64,000 nucleotides of DNA from Rapana venosa (lineage: Eukaryota; Mollusca; Gastropoda; Neogastropoda; Muricidae). Shown piece by piece: positions 11,831-23,463 of this stretch (positions are counted from its first letter, which is position 1; every line of letters starts with the position of its first letter). The position numbers were made by a program, and so were the translations under genes. A model generated the notes under the pieces. It made no database searches. It saw only the letters and a program-made list of their open reading frames with translations, and had not been told where the DNA came from. The stretch spans positions 48,746,872 through 48,810,871 of the forward strand of contig CM054145.1 of NCBI GenBank assembly GCA_028751875.1. The letters are read 5' to 3'.

Positions 11831-13020
11831 ACTCAAATATTCACGTGAGTAAATTGATTGCAAACACATACATACAAAAAACAAAATCTACACTGCCATC
11901 TTAAGTGTTCTCAAAACCTAGGAACACACATCATTACCCCCCCCCCCCCCCCCCCACCCCCTTCCCACAAACCCAACAACTACTACTTAAACAACAAAAA
12001 CCTCAAATAACAAACAAATGGAATTATGCCTGAATACAAAACAGTACCGCACAACATAAACAAAATAATACAAATAAGTACCCTCCAATAATCAAAAAAA
12101 AAAGAAGAGTTATTCTGTCACTTGACACACTGACCTAACATTTACAACAAGACCTTTAAAAAAAAAAAGACAGACCGACAGACACACACACACCACTCCA
12201 CTCCAAGCTACAGCACAGATTTTATACAACACAGTTACACTGTGCCCGGGAAAACGACACTCGACAAAACCAAACATTGACTTCCCCCTGTTTATTCCAC
12301 AACAACAACACCATGTACAACACATACTCTACAGCTGAACTGCTCTAAAACAAGGAAATAAACCCAATACAAATGTAGTGTCACACACACACACATTACG
12401 TAGATATATATATATATATATATATACTTTTTTTGTGTGTGTGTGTTGCTAGTTGATACATCGATCATCACAGTATTTTGGGAGGATGGCAAACAAACAG
12501 TTCTATATAGCCTCAACAACAACTGTACAGTGAAGACTGATAGATAGCCTGTAACAATGTTATATGTCTATATAGAACCGGGTAGTAGTACAGATCCAGC
12601 ACCTCCCCCCCCAACCCCCCCAAAAAATCAACCAAAAAATGAAAACAACCCCCCCCCCCCCCCCCCCCACAAACAAAGAAAGTAGGAGGAAATATATTTA
12701 TGTACATTCTCGCCATATGAGAAACCAAATATTTGAAAAATACATGAACAAAGCATGCCAAAAACACAGAAAAAAAGGGGAAAAAAAAAAGAAAGCATAG
12801 CAAACATTGTAAGGCTGAAGCGACAATAACCATGGTGGTTGTTAGCTCTGCTTGGGGGTTATAAAAAAAGTGTGTTATGCTTCGCCCTCTCAAGCGTGGA
12901 AACTACACAATCGGGGAATATTTTCAAAAACATTTCACACAGGCATACAAGAAAAATCACAATAATACCAATATAAACGAATCTCCACAATGAAGGAAAA
13001 GAAAAGATTGGGGAGATGGG

Positions 13021-13023
<3 letters not shown>

Positions 13024-13065
<42 letters not shown>
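13024..13065 (+). repeat. Poly(G) tract, about 42 bases
   Basis: An almost uninterrupted G run in a GA-rich start. The cytosine-rich frames read on the other strand (poly-Pro) are artefacts. Confidence 0.95.
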
Positions 13066-13066
<1 letters not shown>

Positions 13067-13535
13067 GACCAAACAAAAGAACAAGCAGCAGATAATAATA
13101 CCAGCATGACACAAAAAGAAAAAAAAAATCCAAAACTATTTCAGCACACAAAAATCAAAGCAGCATTTCAAAACCAAACAACACCCTCAAGAACAGGAAA
13201 GCAGGATGAATGCAGGGCAAGAAAACAGCCAAACACTGATATGGAATATTTCTTGTGTCAAAAGATCTGCCATCCGTTTATTGTGTCCAGGAAATGGGCA
13301 ACGTTCTTCATGAGGAAGTACATCCCAATCACCAAACTGACACTGATAGTACAGCAATGTACACCCTTGCATCCTGATCCCTGATCATCTGCAAATTTTT
13401 GTTTTTATGTCATGACATAACAATATCATGGCTATTAGCCATACAAAACTTATTTCAAAGTGACTTGTATGCAAGTACAGTTAAGTCTGCCAAGAGTTTC
13501 AATTCACCTGAGTGTAAATCTGTTGGAGAACAAGT

Positions 13536-13616
13536 TACTATGTGCTTTGATTTGTTGCTTTACAAGATTCAGCGCTATATAAATTCCATACATCATCATC
13601 ATTATCATCTTCATTC
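13536..13616 (+). repeat. Isolated SINE 3' tail (GCGCTATATAAA type)
   Basis: Only tttgatttgttgctttacaa and gattcagcgctatataaatt are present, followed by a degenerate ATC/TTC simple repeat instead of (ATT)n. It is a solo tail, most likely a severely 5'-truncated insertion. Confidence 0.75.
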
Positions 13617-14173
13617 TTCTTCTTCCTCTTCTTATTGTTAAGATGTCCAGAAGACAGGGAGTCTTCACAGGAAGGGATGTACAGGATGTAAAAAAGCTCA
13701 GTGGCAGCAAAAGAAACATACAATTTTTTTCTCTCCAGTTTTGAAACCTACTGTATATGGCTACTTACTCTAAAAAAAAAAAAAAAAAGAAGCAAAAAAG
13801 ATCTTAGTTTTCCATCGACATTTAACAAACACAGCAAAAAAATCAGTCATCATCTCCATACCATCAACATAATCTACAAGCATATTTACTTTGCAACTAG
13901 TTTGTCTTTTTTCAAAAGAGGAAGAAAAAACCCTAGAAAAGCTGATTTTTTTACACCCCCAAAATACCATAGAGACAGAGAGAGCAAAAAGGCATCGATG
14001 ACAAGAGATCTGAAGACGTGTAAGAAAGACAGCTGAGGGCAGTGGGTAAGAACTAATGAATTAATCAACCCACAAATTAGACCACAGGGCAAATAGCTGC
14101 TTGCGTAAGTAACATGAAGGGAACATGGATTTTTTCCCCCATTCATTTCCACTGATGATGATGTATGTACTTA

Positions 14174-14179
14174 TTTATT
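14174..14179 (-). terminator. Candidate poly(A) signal for the distal SYAP1 exon
   Basis: TTTATT on the plus strand reads AATAAA on the minus strand, inside AATAAATAAG, about 465 bases downstream of the distal stop codon. It is the first canonical hexamer seen below the stop. Another AATAAA lies at about 12291-12296, so a longer 3' UTR is possible. AATAAA occurs often by chance in AT-rich DNA. Confidence 0.35.
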
Positions 14180-14643
14180 TACAATTCACACTTACTAGAG
14201 AGGTCATGGGGTCAAATAAAGAGGGAGGGAAGGGAGAGAGGGGAGAGAGAGAGGGAGGGAGAGAGAGGTAGGGGAGAGGGAGAGAGAAAGAGGCAGACAT
14301 GACAGAGGGAAGGATTTAGACAACATACGAGAATGTGTCTGAAACACAGACAGAACAAAAGTAACATAAAAAAGCACCCCCAAAACAACAACAACAACAA
14401 AGAAAGACAAACAAAACCCAGCATATCAGAAAATTACAAGTCTCTTCTGGTCCCCTCAAAAAGACTCCCTCTCTCAAAAAAAAAAGAAAAAAAAAAGAAA
14501 CAAAAAAAGAGGAGACCAAATTAATAACGTACACCCTGGGTTTTAGTTAAAAAATCAAAAACGACAAGATGGCTGGTGGACACAAAAAGGACACACACAC
14601 ATACACACAACAAAACAGAACAGAACAGAGTGATGCTAGCTAG
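14180..14643 (-). other. Probable 3' UTR of the distal SYAP1 exon
   Basis: This stretch lies between the distal stop codon and the first AATAAA on the minus strand. It contains a purine run (14219-14290; CT-rich in the transcript), CA repeats near 14590 and A-rich DNA. No protein signal is seen. The assignment depends on the poly(A) signal call. Confidence 0.4.
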
Positions 14644-14798
14644 CTAGTGGGCTGCAGGACTCTGCTCCTCCTCCTCCTCCTCAATCTGCTGCAGAATCTC
14701 TCGCTCCAGATCGGGGTCTTCCAGTTCCTCGTTGCCTCGCACCATCTCATAGTCCTGCAGCTCCTGCTGTAGCTCCTTCTCCCACTCGTCCATCTCTG
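14644..14798 (-). CDS. SYAP1: SYAP1/Sap47-like gene, distal terminal exon
   Basis: The minus strand encodes EMDEWEKELQQELQDYEMV, then a strongly acidic tail with six consecutive GAG codons, ending at a TAG stop (14644-14646). The DWEKELQQELQ-YE-V motif is the hallmark C-terminus of SYAP1. The acceptor lies in ctgtgtgtgggcagcag and is in phase with the donor at 23241: one carried-over G plus CA gives Ala, or plus AG gives Glu if the second AG is used. A TGCTAAC branch-point-like element lies about 25 bases upstream. The intron from the 23.2-kb exon would be 8.4 kb. The correct frame has no long ATG-initiated ORF, so simple ORF finders report a wrong frame here. Confidence in the family call is high; use together with the upstream exon is inferred from phase and homology. 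Confidence 0.88.
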
Positions 14799-14829
14799 CT
14801 GCCCACACACAGCACTGTGCACGTTAGCA
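14795..14829 (-). promoter_or_regulatory. SYAP1: NAGNAG tandem 3' splice site with branch-point match
   Basis: In transcript orientation the sequence TGCTAAC (14829-14823) is followed about 25 bases later by CAGCAG (AGs at 14800-14799 and 14797-14796). Either AG keeps the frame, with or without one Ala codon before Glu-Met-Asp-Glu-Trp. Tandem NAGNAG acceptors are a known source of one-residue isoforms in metazoans. Confidence 0.6.
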
Positions 14830-15131
14830 TTAGCGACTGACTGACCGCCTTAGGGATAACTTTTGAGTTGTGTAAGTTCCAAAGCCATGGGATAAAAATG
14901 CTGTGAAATTTAACAACCCCCCCCCCCCCTCAAAACATTCTGAAGTCGAAATGTAACTACCTAAATGGTGGTGGTGGTGGTGGTGGTGGGGGGAATTCAA
15001 GTCAAGTAAAAAAACCCACTGAAATCATCCCATGAAGGGCAATTACAACACTGACGGGCACATTGATACGAATAATTATCTCAAAAGACACAAGAAAAAT
15101 ACATTTCAAATTGTTATGAACATTCCAAGAT

Positions 15132-15138
<7 letters not shown>

Positions 15139-15188
<50 letters not shown>

Positions 15189-15530
15189 CTCTCTATATAT
15201 AATATATATAATATATATAATCCACACACAACCCAGGTGCGCGCACACACACACGCACGGCATATGCACACGCACACACATACCCACACACGCCAATGTA
15301 GGAGGAATACAATGTTGTAAAAAACAACAAAAAAACAAAACAAAACAAAAAAACAACATTGATTGGAAAAGACATATGAATTTATTATTTATGCGTGCAC
15401 GCACGCACACATGTGCACATTCATACACATGCACCAATATATGAACACAATTTTATAAAGACTAGTAAACACACACATACACACCCACACACGTGCGCGC
15501 GCGCACCATGATGACCATTGACTAGTAAAG
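15139..15530 (+). repeat. CT, TA and CA/CG microsatellite cluster (intronic)
   Basis: (CT)n at 15139-15195, TATA-rich 15195-15221, then CA/GCAC repeats to 15300, and further CGCACACA runs at 15390-15510. Confidence 0.9.
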
Positions 15531-17242
15531 ACAGAAACTTACATACCCACACAATTTAAAAATCATTTAAGCCAAAAGTAAGATACAGGAGTACTTATTT
15601 TCATGACCACACACCCACATCCACACACACTTGACAATCAGGGAGGTATATCAGAGAATGTAAAACTGTTTGGTCAGTGCTGTTTTGAATTTAGAATTCG
15701 AATGACTACTGGAACAAAAGAATTTCTTTTTCTATTTGCTTTACTGTTGGAGCACCGAAAACGGCGTCTTGAAGGCAACAACTGAAATTCCGAAGACATA
15801 GCATCAGCCACGATGGCAGTTGTTTTGCCACACATGAAAAAAATCTCACTATTTAGTAAAACTCGGAGCTCTAGCTGAGGAATGAAAATAAAAACCCTAT
15901 ACAAAAGAACCAATTTAAATCTTATATTAAGATACACAAACACTGCCAAATGAAGTTGTAAAAAAAAAATCCAAACACAAAAATATATATCTTAGACCCC
16001 CCCCCCCCCCAAAAAAAAAAAAAAAAAAAAAAAAATTCCATATACGATCCCGAAGCTACACAAGTTGTAAAGAAAGGAAAGGGCCCCCCCCCCCCCCCCC
16101 CCGATAAAGTGATGATAACTTACTGTATTCAATAAAAGACACAGGAACAAAAATAAACATAGTTCCAACATGACAACAAACAGCGTATCTCTGGAAACTA
16201 CCAACCAACAGAGCTGGGGCTATGGAAATAAAAATAATTTAAAAAAATCCTCTGAAACGATTAATTCAACAGACTGACAAAATAACAAAAAAACACCCAT
16301 TCTGAATACTTTGACTTCATATCATAACCACTAATGAAAACTGAAGCTGAAGAGATAGCTACTTAAAACAATAAGGGGCCCAAAACAATATCAGATGGAA
16401 CAATGAGGACCACGAAATGATGGCCACACGAGACAAGTCAGCTGTAGAAGAACAACAATGTGGAAGAACAAAAAAATCAAACACATAAACCCAACCCCCC
16501 TGACGAAAAATAGCCAGATCTGGGCTGAGATGACAGGGGTGTAACACAACTCCAGAACTCGGTAAATACCCAGGACGTAAAGAACAGCTCGGCCTTAGAG
16601 GATAACCCAAAATGACGACATTTAACCCTAAGGTTGAAGAAGAAGCTCTACTGCTGTTAAGGTCATCGTGAACGATTCACGTTAAACAGAGAAGAACATT
16701 AAGGCTGAGGAATTTTTTTTTTTAGGTCAATAGCCCCCCCCCCCCCCCCCCCCCCCCCCACCTCTGATAAGAATCACCTCTTGAATAACTTGGGATGACA
16801 AGATAATCCCTTAAAACAAATAGTGAGCTTCGTGGACATCATTATGGAAATAATATGGATATCATATAACACTGAGAAGATCACTAAATTGAATCAATTT
16901 TGGGCAAGATTCGATACCTCTCCCCTCCCTCGCACGCTCCCCCCCCCCCCCTCCCCAACCACAAACAAGAACACTAAAATTTACCATTAGGAACAATTTG
17001 TACAGAGAAAATAACCTCTGGAAATAGCTCATCTTTTGAAAGTGGTTTTAAAAAAATGTTTTTTTTTAGCTTGCTTAAATTCTTATCAATAATATAATTT
17101 TCTCTTTATCTTTCCCGCTTCTACTGAAATGCTGTCATTATGGTTTATCAATCTAAACCAAACAATAAACCAATCGATATACTGCCTTCAGTAGCCATGA
17201 AAAAAATAGTTGTAAAAATTTTATTATCAGTGTCATTATCTC

Positions 17243-17466
17243 CATTTATTTATTCTTTTATATCGAGGATAATGGAATAAGCACTTATGTGCTCTTTTAC
17301 ATCCAGTGCCCGTGTGTTCGTGGTTTTGTAAATTTTGTCATCCGTTCCCACCGGCACACAATGGCCTACTCTTACGAAATGCGGAACAGGATTTAACGTG
17401 TGCGCAAGATGTTCTGCGTGCGTTCGCACACGGGACCATGGTTTATAGTCTCATCCGAAAGACTTT
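17243..17466 (-). repeat. SINE-A copy with alternative tail, inside the SYAP1 intron
   Basis: It runs from tttatttattcttttatatc (tail complement) through catccgttcccaccggcaca and taacgtgtgcgcaagatgtt to ctcatccgaaagac. The copy is well preserved but lacks a head. It lies in the same orientation as the host transcript. Confidence 0.85.
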
Positions 17467-17607
17467 TGTAGTGATTAGCCCTCTCCTGATGTGCACGTTC
17501 CCATGTGAGTGTTCAGAGCTTTTCAAATTACTACTATCATACCACAAATCAATCACCACAGTCATAAATCACACTCTAGATTCTCAAAATCGAAACTTTT
17601 TATTCTC

Positions 17608-17630
17608 TCCTCTCTCTCTCTCTCTCTCTC

Positions 17631-17678
<48 letters not shown>

Positions 17679-17712
17679 TCACACACACGCACGCACGCAC
17701 ACACACACACAG
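17608..17712 (+). repeat. (CT)n-(CA)n compound microsatellite
   Basis: CT repeats with CTCC interruptions pass into CA and GCAC repeats just after the intronic SINE-A. Confidence 0.93.
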
Positions 17713-20210
17713 AGTTGTATGTATACACCGGCACAAGAACACAAACATATACAAACACACTGCATTCACACAATTTCCCATTATGCAGACAAACCAAAAT
17801 AAACACAGACCCTCTTCACCCACCAGAAAAGCAGCAGTAAACACCAAGGGGTGGAATGGAAAAAACCAGGAAGAATGGGGAGGGGAAAGGAGTGGCCCAA
17901 ATCAAATACAAATCTATGTACAGAATAAACATCAGCAGTCAGAAATATCGATGAGTGTTCAAGTGAGAACCTTGCAGAAAGTAGACGATGAGTTGAACCC
18001 AAATCAGATATAAAGCTATTGACTACAGTTGTAACAGAAGGTCAATCTCACAGTAAGTTGGTGACGAGTTCGAAAAGAAGGTTTTTCTGTGAAAGAGAAT
18101 TCCAAACAGAGGGAGCTGTTTAAGAAAAATAAATATTCGTGAACAAACATATTATTAGAGAAAAGATGTAGAGTTCCAGAAGTGTTTGACGGTAACTATC
18201 TGAACTACAACAATGAAAGAAAAGACCCCCCCCCCCCCCCCCCCCCTCCCCAAACTAAACACAAACAAAAAATTCCCAACAAAAGAAATCACGTGCCATA
18301 ACTTCTTCACCATTATGAAAAAACCCAACAACAATGTCTATAAGATTCATATTAAGAAAAACGTTCTCTTCTATAAGATTAGAAATACATGCAAGCCCTA
18401 CTGTAACCATTGCTCCAAAGCAAAGACATCACATTTTACATCCGATTCTTGCTTGCATCAGGAGCCAGTGCATATACAAAGATTACACAGTAATGTTTCT
18501 AGTTCGAACAGTAAGATTAACACCTGTATTCTGAAGCTTCAGAATCTTCTTCAGGTGACTTTAGGGACAGCCTGGATGAAGTCAGTCACAGAAGTCAAGC
18601 TTGAATAAACACTGAACCTAAAATATATAATTAAACAGAGTTCTGATTTTTTTAAAAGACATGTTAAACGGACAGACGAAACTCATACTTTGAAGCTTAT
18701 TGTACAGATCAATAAGATTCATGACCCAAGCTTCCAAACTCAATTAATGGTCGACCCTAACAGCAGCAGAGACACAAAATCAAGACAAACTGATATATTT
18801 CACTAAAAGCAATCAGTTATCAAGTTAGAGCCAACGTTAACACTCTACACACAAGCACATGGTCAGCATTACTTCTATGTTCCTTACACCAGCGCCTTAC
18901 AGAGGCTGTGTCAGTGGATGTGCTGATTATGAGTAGCCTTACCAAAGACAATGACTGCAAAAATTATGGCAACAATTCAAAGTTGACAGTCAAAAATCAG
19001 GATTATGATGCTGACTGAGCCTTCCCAGTCAGTCACATGTTTAAGGAAGTCAAAGCATGGCACAATGTTCCATGGTCTATGTGCTTACACCCACATACTT
19101 AAAGCGACATATGAGAAGGCTATGAACTGGATAGATAATTATGTTGATATATCATGACAACTCCCTTATGAATCAGTCTAACTCAAATCAGAGGCTGTCT
19201 CAGTGCAGCAGTTGTGCTTCATTTTGCCAAACAAATGACGAACGTCCCCCCCCCCCCCCCCCCCCCCCCCCCCACCCCAAAAAAAAAAAAAAGCCAAAAA
19301 AAAGCCTAAATCAAAATTTACCCCCCCGCCCCCCAAAAAAAAAACAAAAAACACAAACCAAAAAACAAAACCCAACCCAAAAAACAAACACAACCAAACA
19401 AAACAACACAATTGAACACCCCCCCCCCCCCCCCCCCCAACAAAACCTTTGGAACAGAAAACGGGAAGGGGATGCCTCTCTCACACACCAACAAAGCACC
19501 TCTGTAACTGATGTAATAAAACAAAAAGCATTATTTTTGTTAAAAAGAAGTCTTCTACTGCGCTGTGGTGGACAACTGCCTTACTTTTCCGTTCTGAAAG
19601 TTCAATCAAAAGACTGAAGCCACGCAAATGAAAAAACAACAAATAATGTCATGAGATTATTTGAGTGGTTTGTCAAGCATGGTGATGTGGAAGGGAGGGG
19701 TGGGGGGGTGGGGACCTGAAACAAAACCAAAACAAAAAACACCCCACGTACCAAAATTGAGTCTAAAAGGCAAGCGAAAATAATCAAAGCCTCTACCCCA
19801 TGCAAATAAATAGGAAACATGTCTTATGCACGCATGCGAGCGCACGCACGCACACACACACACACACAGAGGAAACAAAGCCTCCCTTTCTGCCACCCAT
19901 GGAAACAAAGCCTCCCTTCACCCCCCGCCACCCCCCCCCCCACCTCACCCCCCCCCCCCACACACACACACAATCAGCATGACACCGTCTACAAGAACTC
20001 AACTCCTGAAGATGGAAAAGTCTAGCTTCTTCTAGTTCCTTTTTTTGTTTTGTTTTTTGAAACAAATAAAAAATCATATTGTTGTCGGCTGGAAAAGGTT
20101 ACCCTAACAGACAAATCGATTTCTTCTACCAAAGTCAAGACCATGTAGATTCAACACTGACTACTCAACATTCAGTGCCTGAAGAAAGAAAACATCTACC
20201 TTAGCCTAAC

Positions 20211-20515
20211 ATGTTTGTCCGTCGTGTTTGACGGTGACCCCAGAAACAGCAGAGGAGGCAGCCGCTGGTTCGGAAAAGTGGGCAGAAATTTGATTATAGT
20301 GGAGATGCCTTGCCCACATACACCTCACTCTCTCGCCAAGAGGGCATATAGGGACAGTCAGCAGTCGGAGATGTTCTCCAAAGGCCAACTAGCCCCCAGG
20401 GCTGCAGCACATTAAGGACTGTGCAAGTCGAGCCTCCTAGTCAGAGAGTCATAGTCGATCACTTTAAAGACTAAGCTGTAAAGTGGAATTCCGTGAGTGG
20501 GAAAGCTACTGGTCA
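20211..20515 (+). repeat. Dispersed repeat E, copy 1 (intronic)
   Basis: About 300 bases aligning almost end to end with 29578-29877. Shared blocks include tgtttgtccgtcgtgt, cagaaatttgattatagtgg, agatgccttgcccaca, agcccccagggctgcagcac and ctaagctgtaaagtggaatt. Small indels break any common open frame, so it is probably non-coding. No terminal inverted repeats or pol III boxes were recognised; the class is unknown. Confidence 0.85.
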
Positions 20516-21905
20516 TACACCTACTTTACTTCTTACTCCAGCCTTCTCAGGTATCCCTACCCTGTAGAGTGTATACATGTCTTTAAACACTGATAACAGA
20601 CTGAAATCAGTAGCTGTGTTCAACGAAGGGTATGTGGACCACATTACACTCACAGACAGAAACAATTCTGTCTTATCTACTGTGACTACAGAAGAGAGAC
20701 CCACCAGCCGCCTTGGCTTGGCGGTTTTACTGTCACAGCCTTGAGAGAGTTGTGTGTGCTATCCCCAGGAAGCATATATAATCCTATTTAGACTTTTCTT
20801 TTTGGCCATAGCACAAACCAGCTTCTATCCAGTGCTCCAAAAGTACTACGCTAACTTCCCCACTCCCAAAAAAACAATAACAACCAAACCTCAAATAAAA
20901 AACACCCTCACGCCCCCCCCAAAAAACAACAACAACAACCCCACCCCCAAAACCAACAAAAAACAAACCAAAACAAAACAACAAAAAATTAAAAAAACAA
21001 CACCCCCCCCCCCCCCACACAAAAAACCAAACCACCGCAACAAAAACAACCCTACACCAAAAAAAAAATTTTTTTTTTTAACTAACCAACTAACAACAAC
21101 AACAAAACCCAACCCCTAAACAAAAACAACATAAACAAAATCCCTAAAAGGCCCCATAACTAAGCGCCATGTACTTCTAGTCTAACAATCATCAAAATAC
21201 GGCCTTGAGAATCTGCTCACCTTTTATGATCTGTTAACAACATAGGTGTTTGTGCTTCTTACAGGCCGCTATCCCAAGATAGTGGCCAATCACGCACATA
21301 CCAGAAAGGAAAAGCAAAAACAACATGGCTAGGTTTGTCAAGGAGTCTTCAACCACACTGGATCTGCCCAGCCTCACTTTTATGGTGAACGTGGTCATCA
21401 ATCTTCATAAAAATGATCCGCGGACTAACACCACAGCTGTACTCTTTTGGCTCTGCCCTGCCCTGCCCTGCCCAGCCCAGCACTGAAGAGGCTGAAAACA
21501 CGTCACACTTTTTACTGCCTACATGGTCATCAATCAATCTTCAATCATACATGAGCAGTCTGCAAACAAACAGGTCTACTACACCTCTGACTTTTCATGA
21601 TAAAAGGGAACACAGGGTAAGGAGGAAAAAAACAACAACAACAACCCCCAAACAAACTACATTTTGCTTCCAAACAATACATGCAAAATAATTATGAAAG
21701 ATTAAAAAGTAAGGATAGGTTGAGAAGTAGGAGGCATAACCCACACTAATGTTAAAGAAAAGAGAAAAAACAACAACCAAAAGACCGTGAAGGAAATAGG
21801 TCCAGAGATTGATTAAAGCAACTAGTTCCAAAAATTGTAGCGGACCCTCCAGAACATACCCCCTACTACCTCCACCCTAACCAGGGCAGATCTGGTGCGG
21901 AGGGT

Positions 21906-21985
21906 CTAGTCCTTCATCTCCATCAGCTCATCCATCAACTCCTTCTCCCATTCCTCGTCAATATGATTGGGCTCCTCCTCTTCAC
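21906..21985 (-). CDS. SYAP1: SYAP1/Sap47-like gene, candidate proximal alternative last exon
   Basis: The minus strand encodes EEEEPNHIDEEWEKELMDEL, then MEMKD and a TAG stop (21906-21908). The EEWEKEL core resembles the DEWEKEL core of the distal terminal exon and the second W-acidic motif of vertebrate SYAP1. Splicing at ggtgacacag|GTGAAG gives G+GT (Gly), the same phase required by the 23241 donor, with an intron of 1.25 kb. Using this exon would yield a short C-terminus instead of the 50-residue distal one. The weakness is the acceptor, which has almost no pyrimidine tract. The frame also stays open further upstream, and an acceptor at tatgtgtcag| would also fit the phase. No canonical AATAAA was found nearby. 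It could be a true alternative last exon or a decayed exon duplicate. Confidence 0.55.
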
Positions 21986-22504
21986 CTGTGTCACCATCCA
22001 TCACCTTAGCCCAGTACACATACACGCACACTGACACATACACTCACACACGTTGTGTCTCTTTCCTTCAAAGCATGGCCTAATTTCACCTATAGTTCTG
22101 GGCATTTTTTGATTTGCAGTAACGATGGCGTATTACAGCCACATAGATGCAAAAATCACTGATGACAGAAAAACAACATTTCTGGGGATGGGGATAGGGT
22201 CAGAGGATAGGGGGTAAGTAAATGAACACACTCAGTGATTTGTGTGTAGCATGGAACAGGTGCTAAGCACACAGGTCAAATAGGTTCCAAGTTTTCTTTT
22301 GACATGCAAAACATGACTTCACTGGCGACAGAGTTGTGTTAAAGGTTAGAAAAAACAACAACCAACAACCACCTAAACAAAAACAAAACGAAAGGCTGAT
22401 TCAATAGCTTAACACTTTTCAGGGACAGATGTATCAAAGACCAATTTCTTTGTAGCCGTTATCATAAGAGCTGTGCAATCTGGTGTTGTGCCAAAGGATG
22501 TAAG

Positions 22505-22518
22505 ACGGAGAGAGCGAG

Positions 22519-22566
<48 letters not shown>

Positions 22567-22586
22567 TGTGTGTGTGTGTGTGTGTG
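22505..22586 (+). repeat. (GA)n-(GT)n compound microsatellite (intronic)
   Basis: GA repeats from 22505 to 22563 pass into GT repeats to 22586. Confidence 0.95.
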
Positions 22587-23240
22587 CAAGACTGTACTCA
22601 AACCAAAGCAGTAAATATTGTCGCTCATCTGCCTTCACGACACAATGATATGCTCTGATCAATGTACTATTCTAAAGCAGATCTTCATTAGTGCAATCAT
22701 GCAAATCATGAAATTAACAGCTGTTCTTGGAACTCGGCAAGTATCGATCACGTTTGCTCACTTTTCCCTGCATAAAATCTTCAAGATCCAGTACCCCAGC
22801 ACCTCAAACTAGCATGCATACCAAGTACAGACTAAGAGCTTATAAAAATATTTTTTTTAAATCACAGAAATTCAAATTTTACAAATCAAAGACATAAAAA
22901 GGTAAGAAAATAAAGTAATATAATGACATAAAATAATGCACTTTCTGCCGAAGACACTACATAAGGTCTTGAAACAAAGCCGGAACATCAGTGACAAAAA
23001 CAATGGATACATCCAGAACAAAACAGTCACCAAACAAGAAGAAGAAAAACTCCAGCGCCCTTCTATAAAAGAAAAAGAAAAAAGACACAGGCAAGGAAAC
23101 GCCAAGTCAGAAGTACATCCAGAACAAAAACAGTCACAACACAACAAGAAGAAGAAGAAAACCCTCAGTCCCCTCCTAAAACAGACACAGGCAGATGAAG
23201 CACAGAGGAGGTGAGAGGGGAAGCTCAGCTCAGCTCTCAC

Positions 23241-23405
23241 CTTCCTTGTTGCCCTCCTTGACCCCCAGCTGCTCCATCTCTTTGCGTACGTCCTCTTCCG
23301 TCAGCTCCTGCTGGTTGTAGATGTCGCTGACGAACTCGTCATTGGAGGGGCTGTCCGGGATCTCATCATCCTTGTGGGCGCCGGCTGCCTCCTGCACGGA
23401 GGAGT
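23241..23405 (-). CDS. SYAP1: SYAP1/Sap47-like gene, internal exon (C-terminal region)
   Basis: Read on the minus strand, this 165-base exon encodes about 54 residues, including DEFVSDIYNQQELTEEDV followed by RKEMEQLGVKEGNKE. This matches the conserved acidic segment after the BSD domain in synapse-associated protein 1 (SYAP1; Sap47 in flies), which in vertebrates also has EFVSD, then a short acidic stretch, then RKEMEQL. Family members are cytoplasmic or synaptic proteins; mammalian SYAP1 has been linked to Akt signalling and fly Sap47 to synaptic plasticity. The acceptor is ttggacag just above 23405. The donor is AAG|GTGAGAG at 23241/23240, an excellent match. The exon takes one base from the previous exon and passes on one base, and its length is divisible by three. 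Its GC-rich coding composition contrasts with the AT-rich, repetitive flanks. The BSD-domain exons that should precede it were not found in the window. Confidence 0.9.
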
Positions 23406-23463
23406 CTGTCCAACACACAGAGCATCACTTGACTTTCCCTGACTCGTCCCTTGTGGGAAATGT

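Larger units (their letters stand above)
8641..14173. other. A-rich, low-complexity DNA downstream of the SYAP1 distal exon
   Basis: CA repeats at 10099-10160, TA repeats at 12403-12426, several poly(C) runs (11939-11955, 12650-12668), the poly(G) at 13024 and a SINE tail at 13536. It may include an extended 3' UTR of the minus-strand gene (AATAAA at 12291-12296), but nothing proves it. No exons seen. Confidence 0.55.
14799..23240 (-). other. SYAP1: SYAP1 intron(s) between the internal exon and the distal terminal exon
   Basis: This is the inferred intron, about 8.4 kb on the minus strand. It runs from the AAG|GTGAGAG donor at 23240 to the CAGCAG acceptor at 14799 and contains the candidate proximal terminal exon at 21906-21985. 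The rest holds poly(C) runs (about 14911, 15998, 16083, 16737, 18228, 19246, 19422, 21003), CT/CA and GA/GT microsatellites, a minus-strand SINE-A (17243-17466), one copy of a dispersed 300-bp repeat (20211-20515) and A/C-only tracts. No other exon was recognised in it. Confidence 0.75.

Noticed and set aside
14640..14822. Arg/Ser-rich minus-strand ORF of 60 codons
   Set aside because: Wrong frame over the real distal SYAP1 exon; the other frame carries the family motif.
17306..18013. Plus-strand ORF of 235 codons
   Set aside because: It starts inside a reverse-oriented SINE-A and continues through CT/CA microsatellites into intron sequence.
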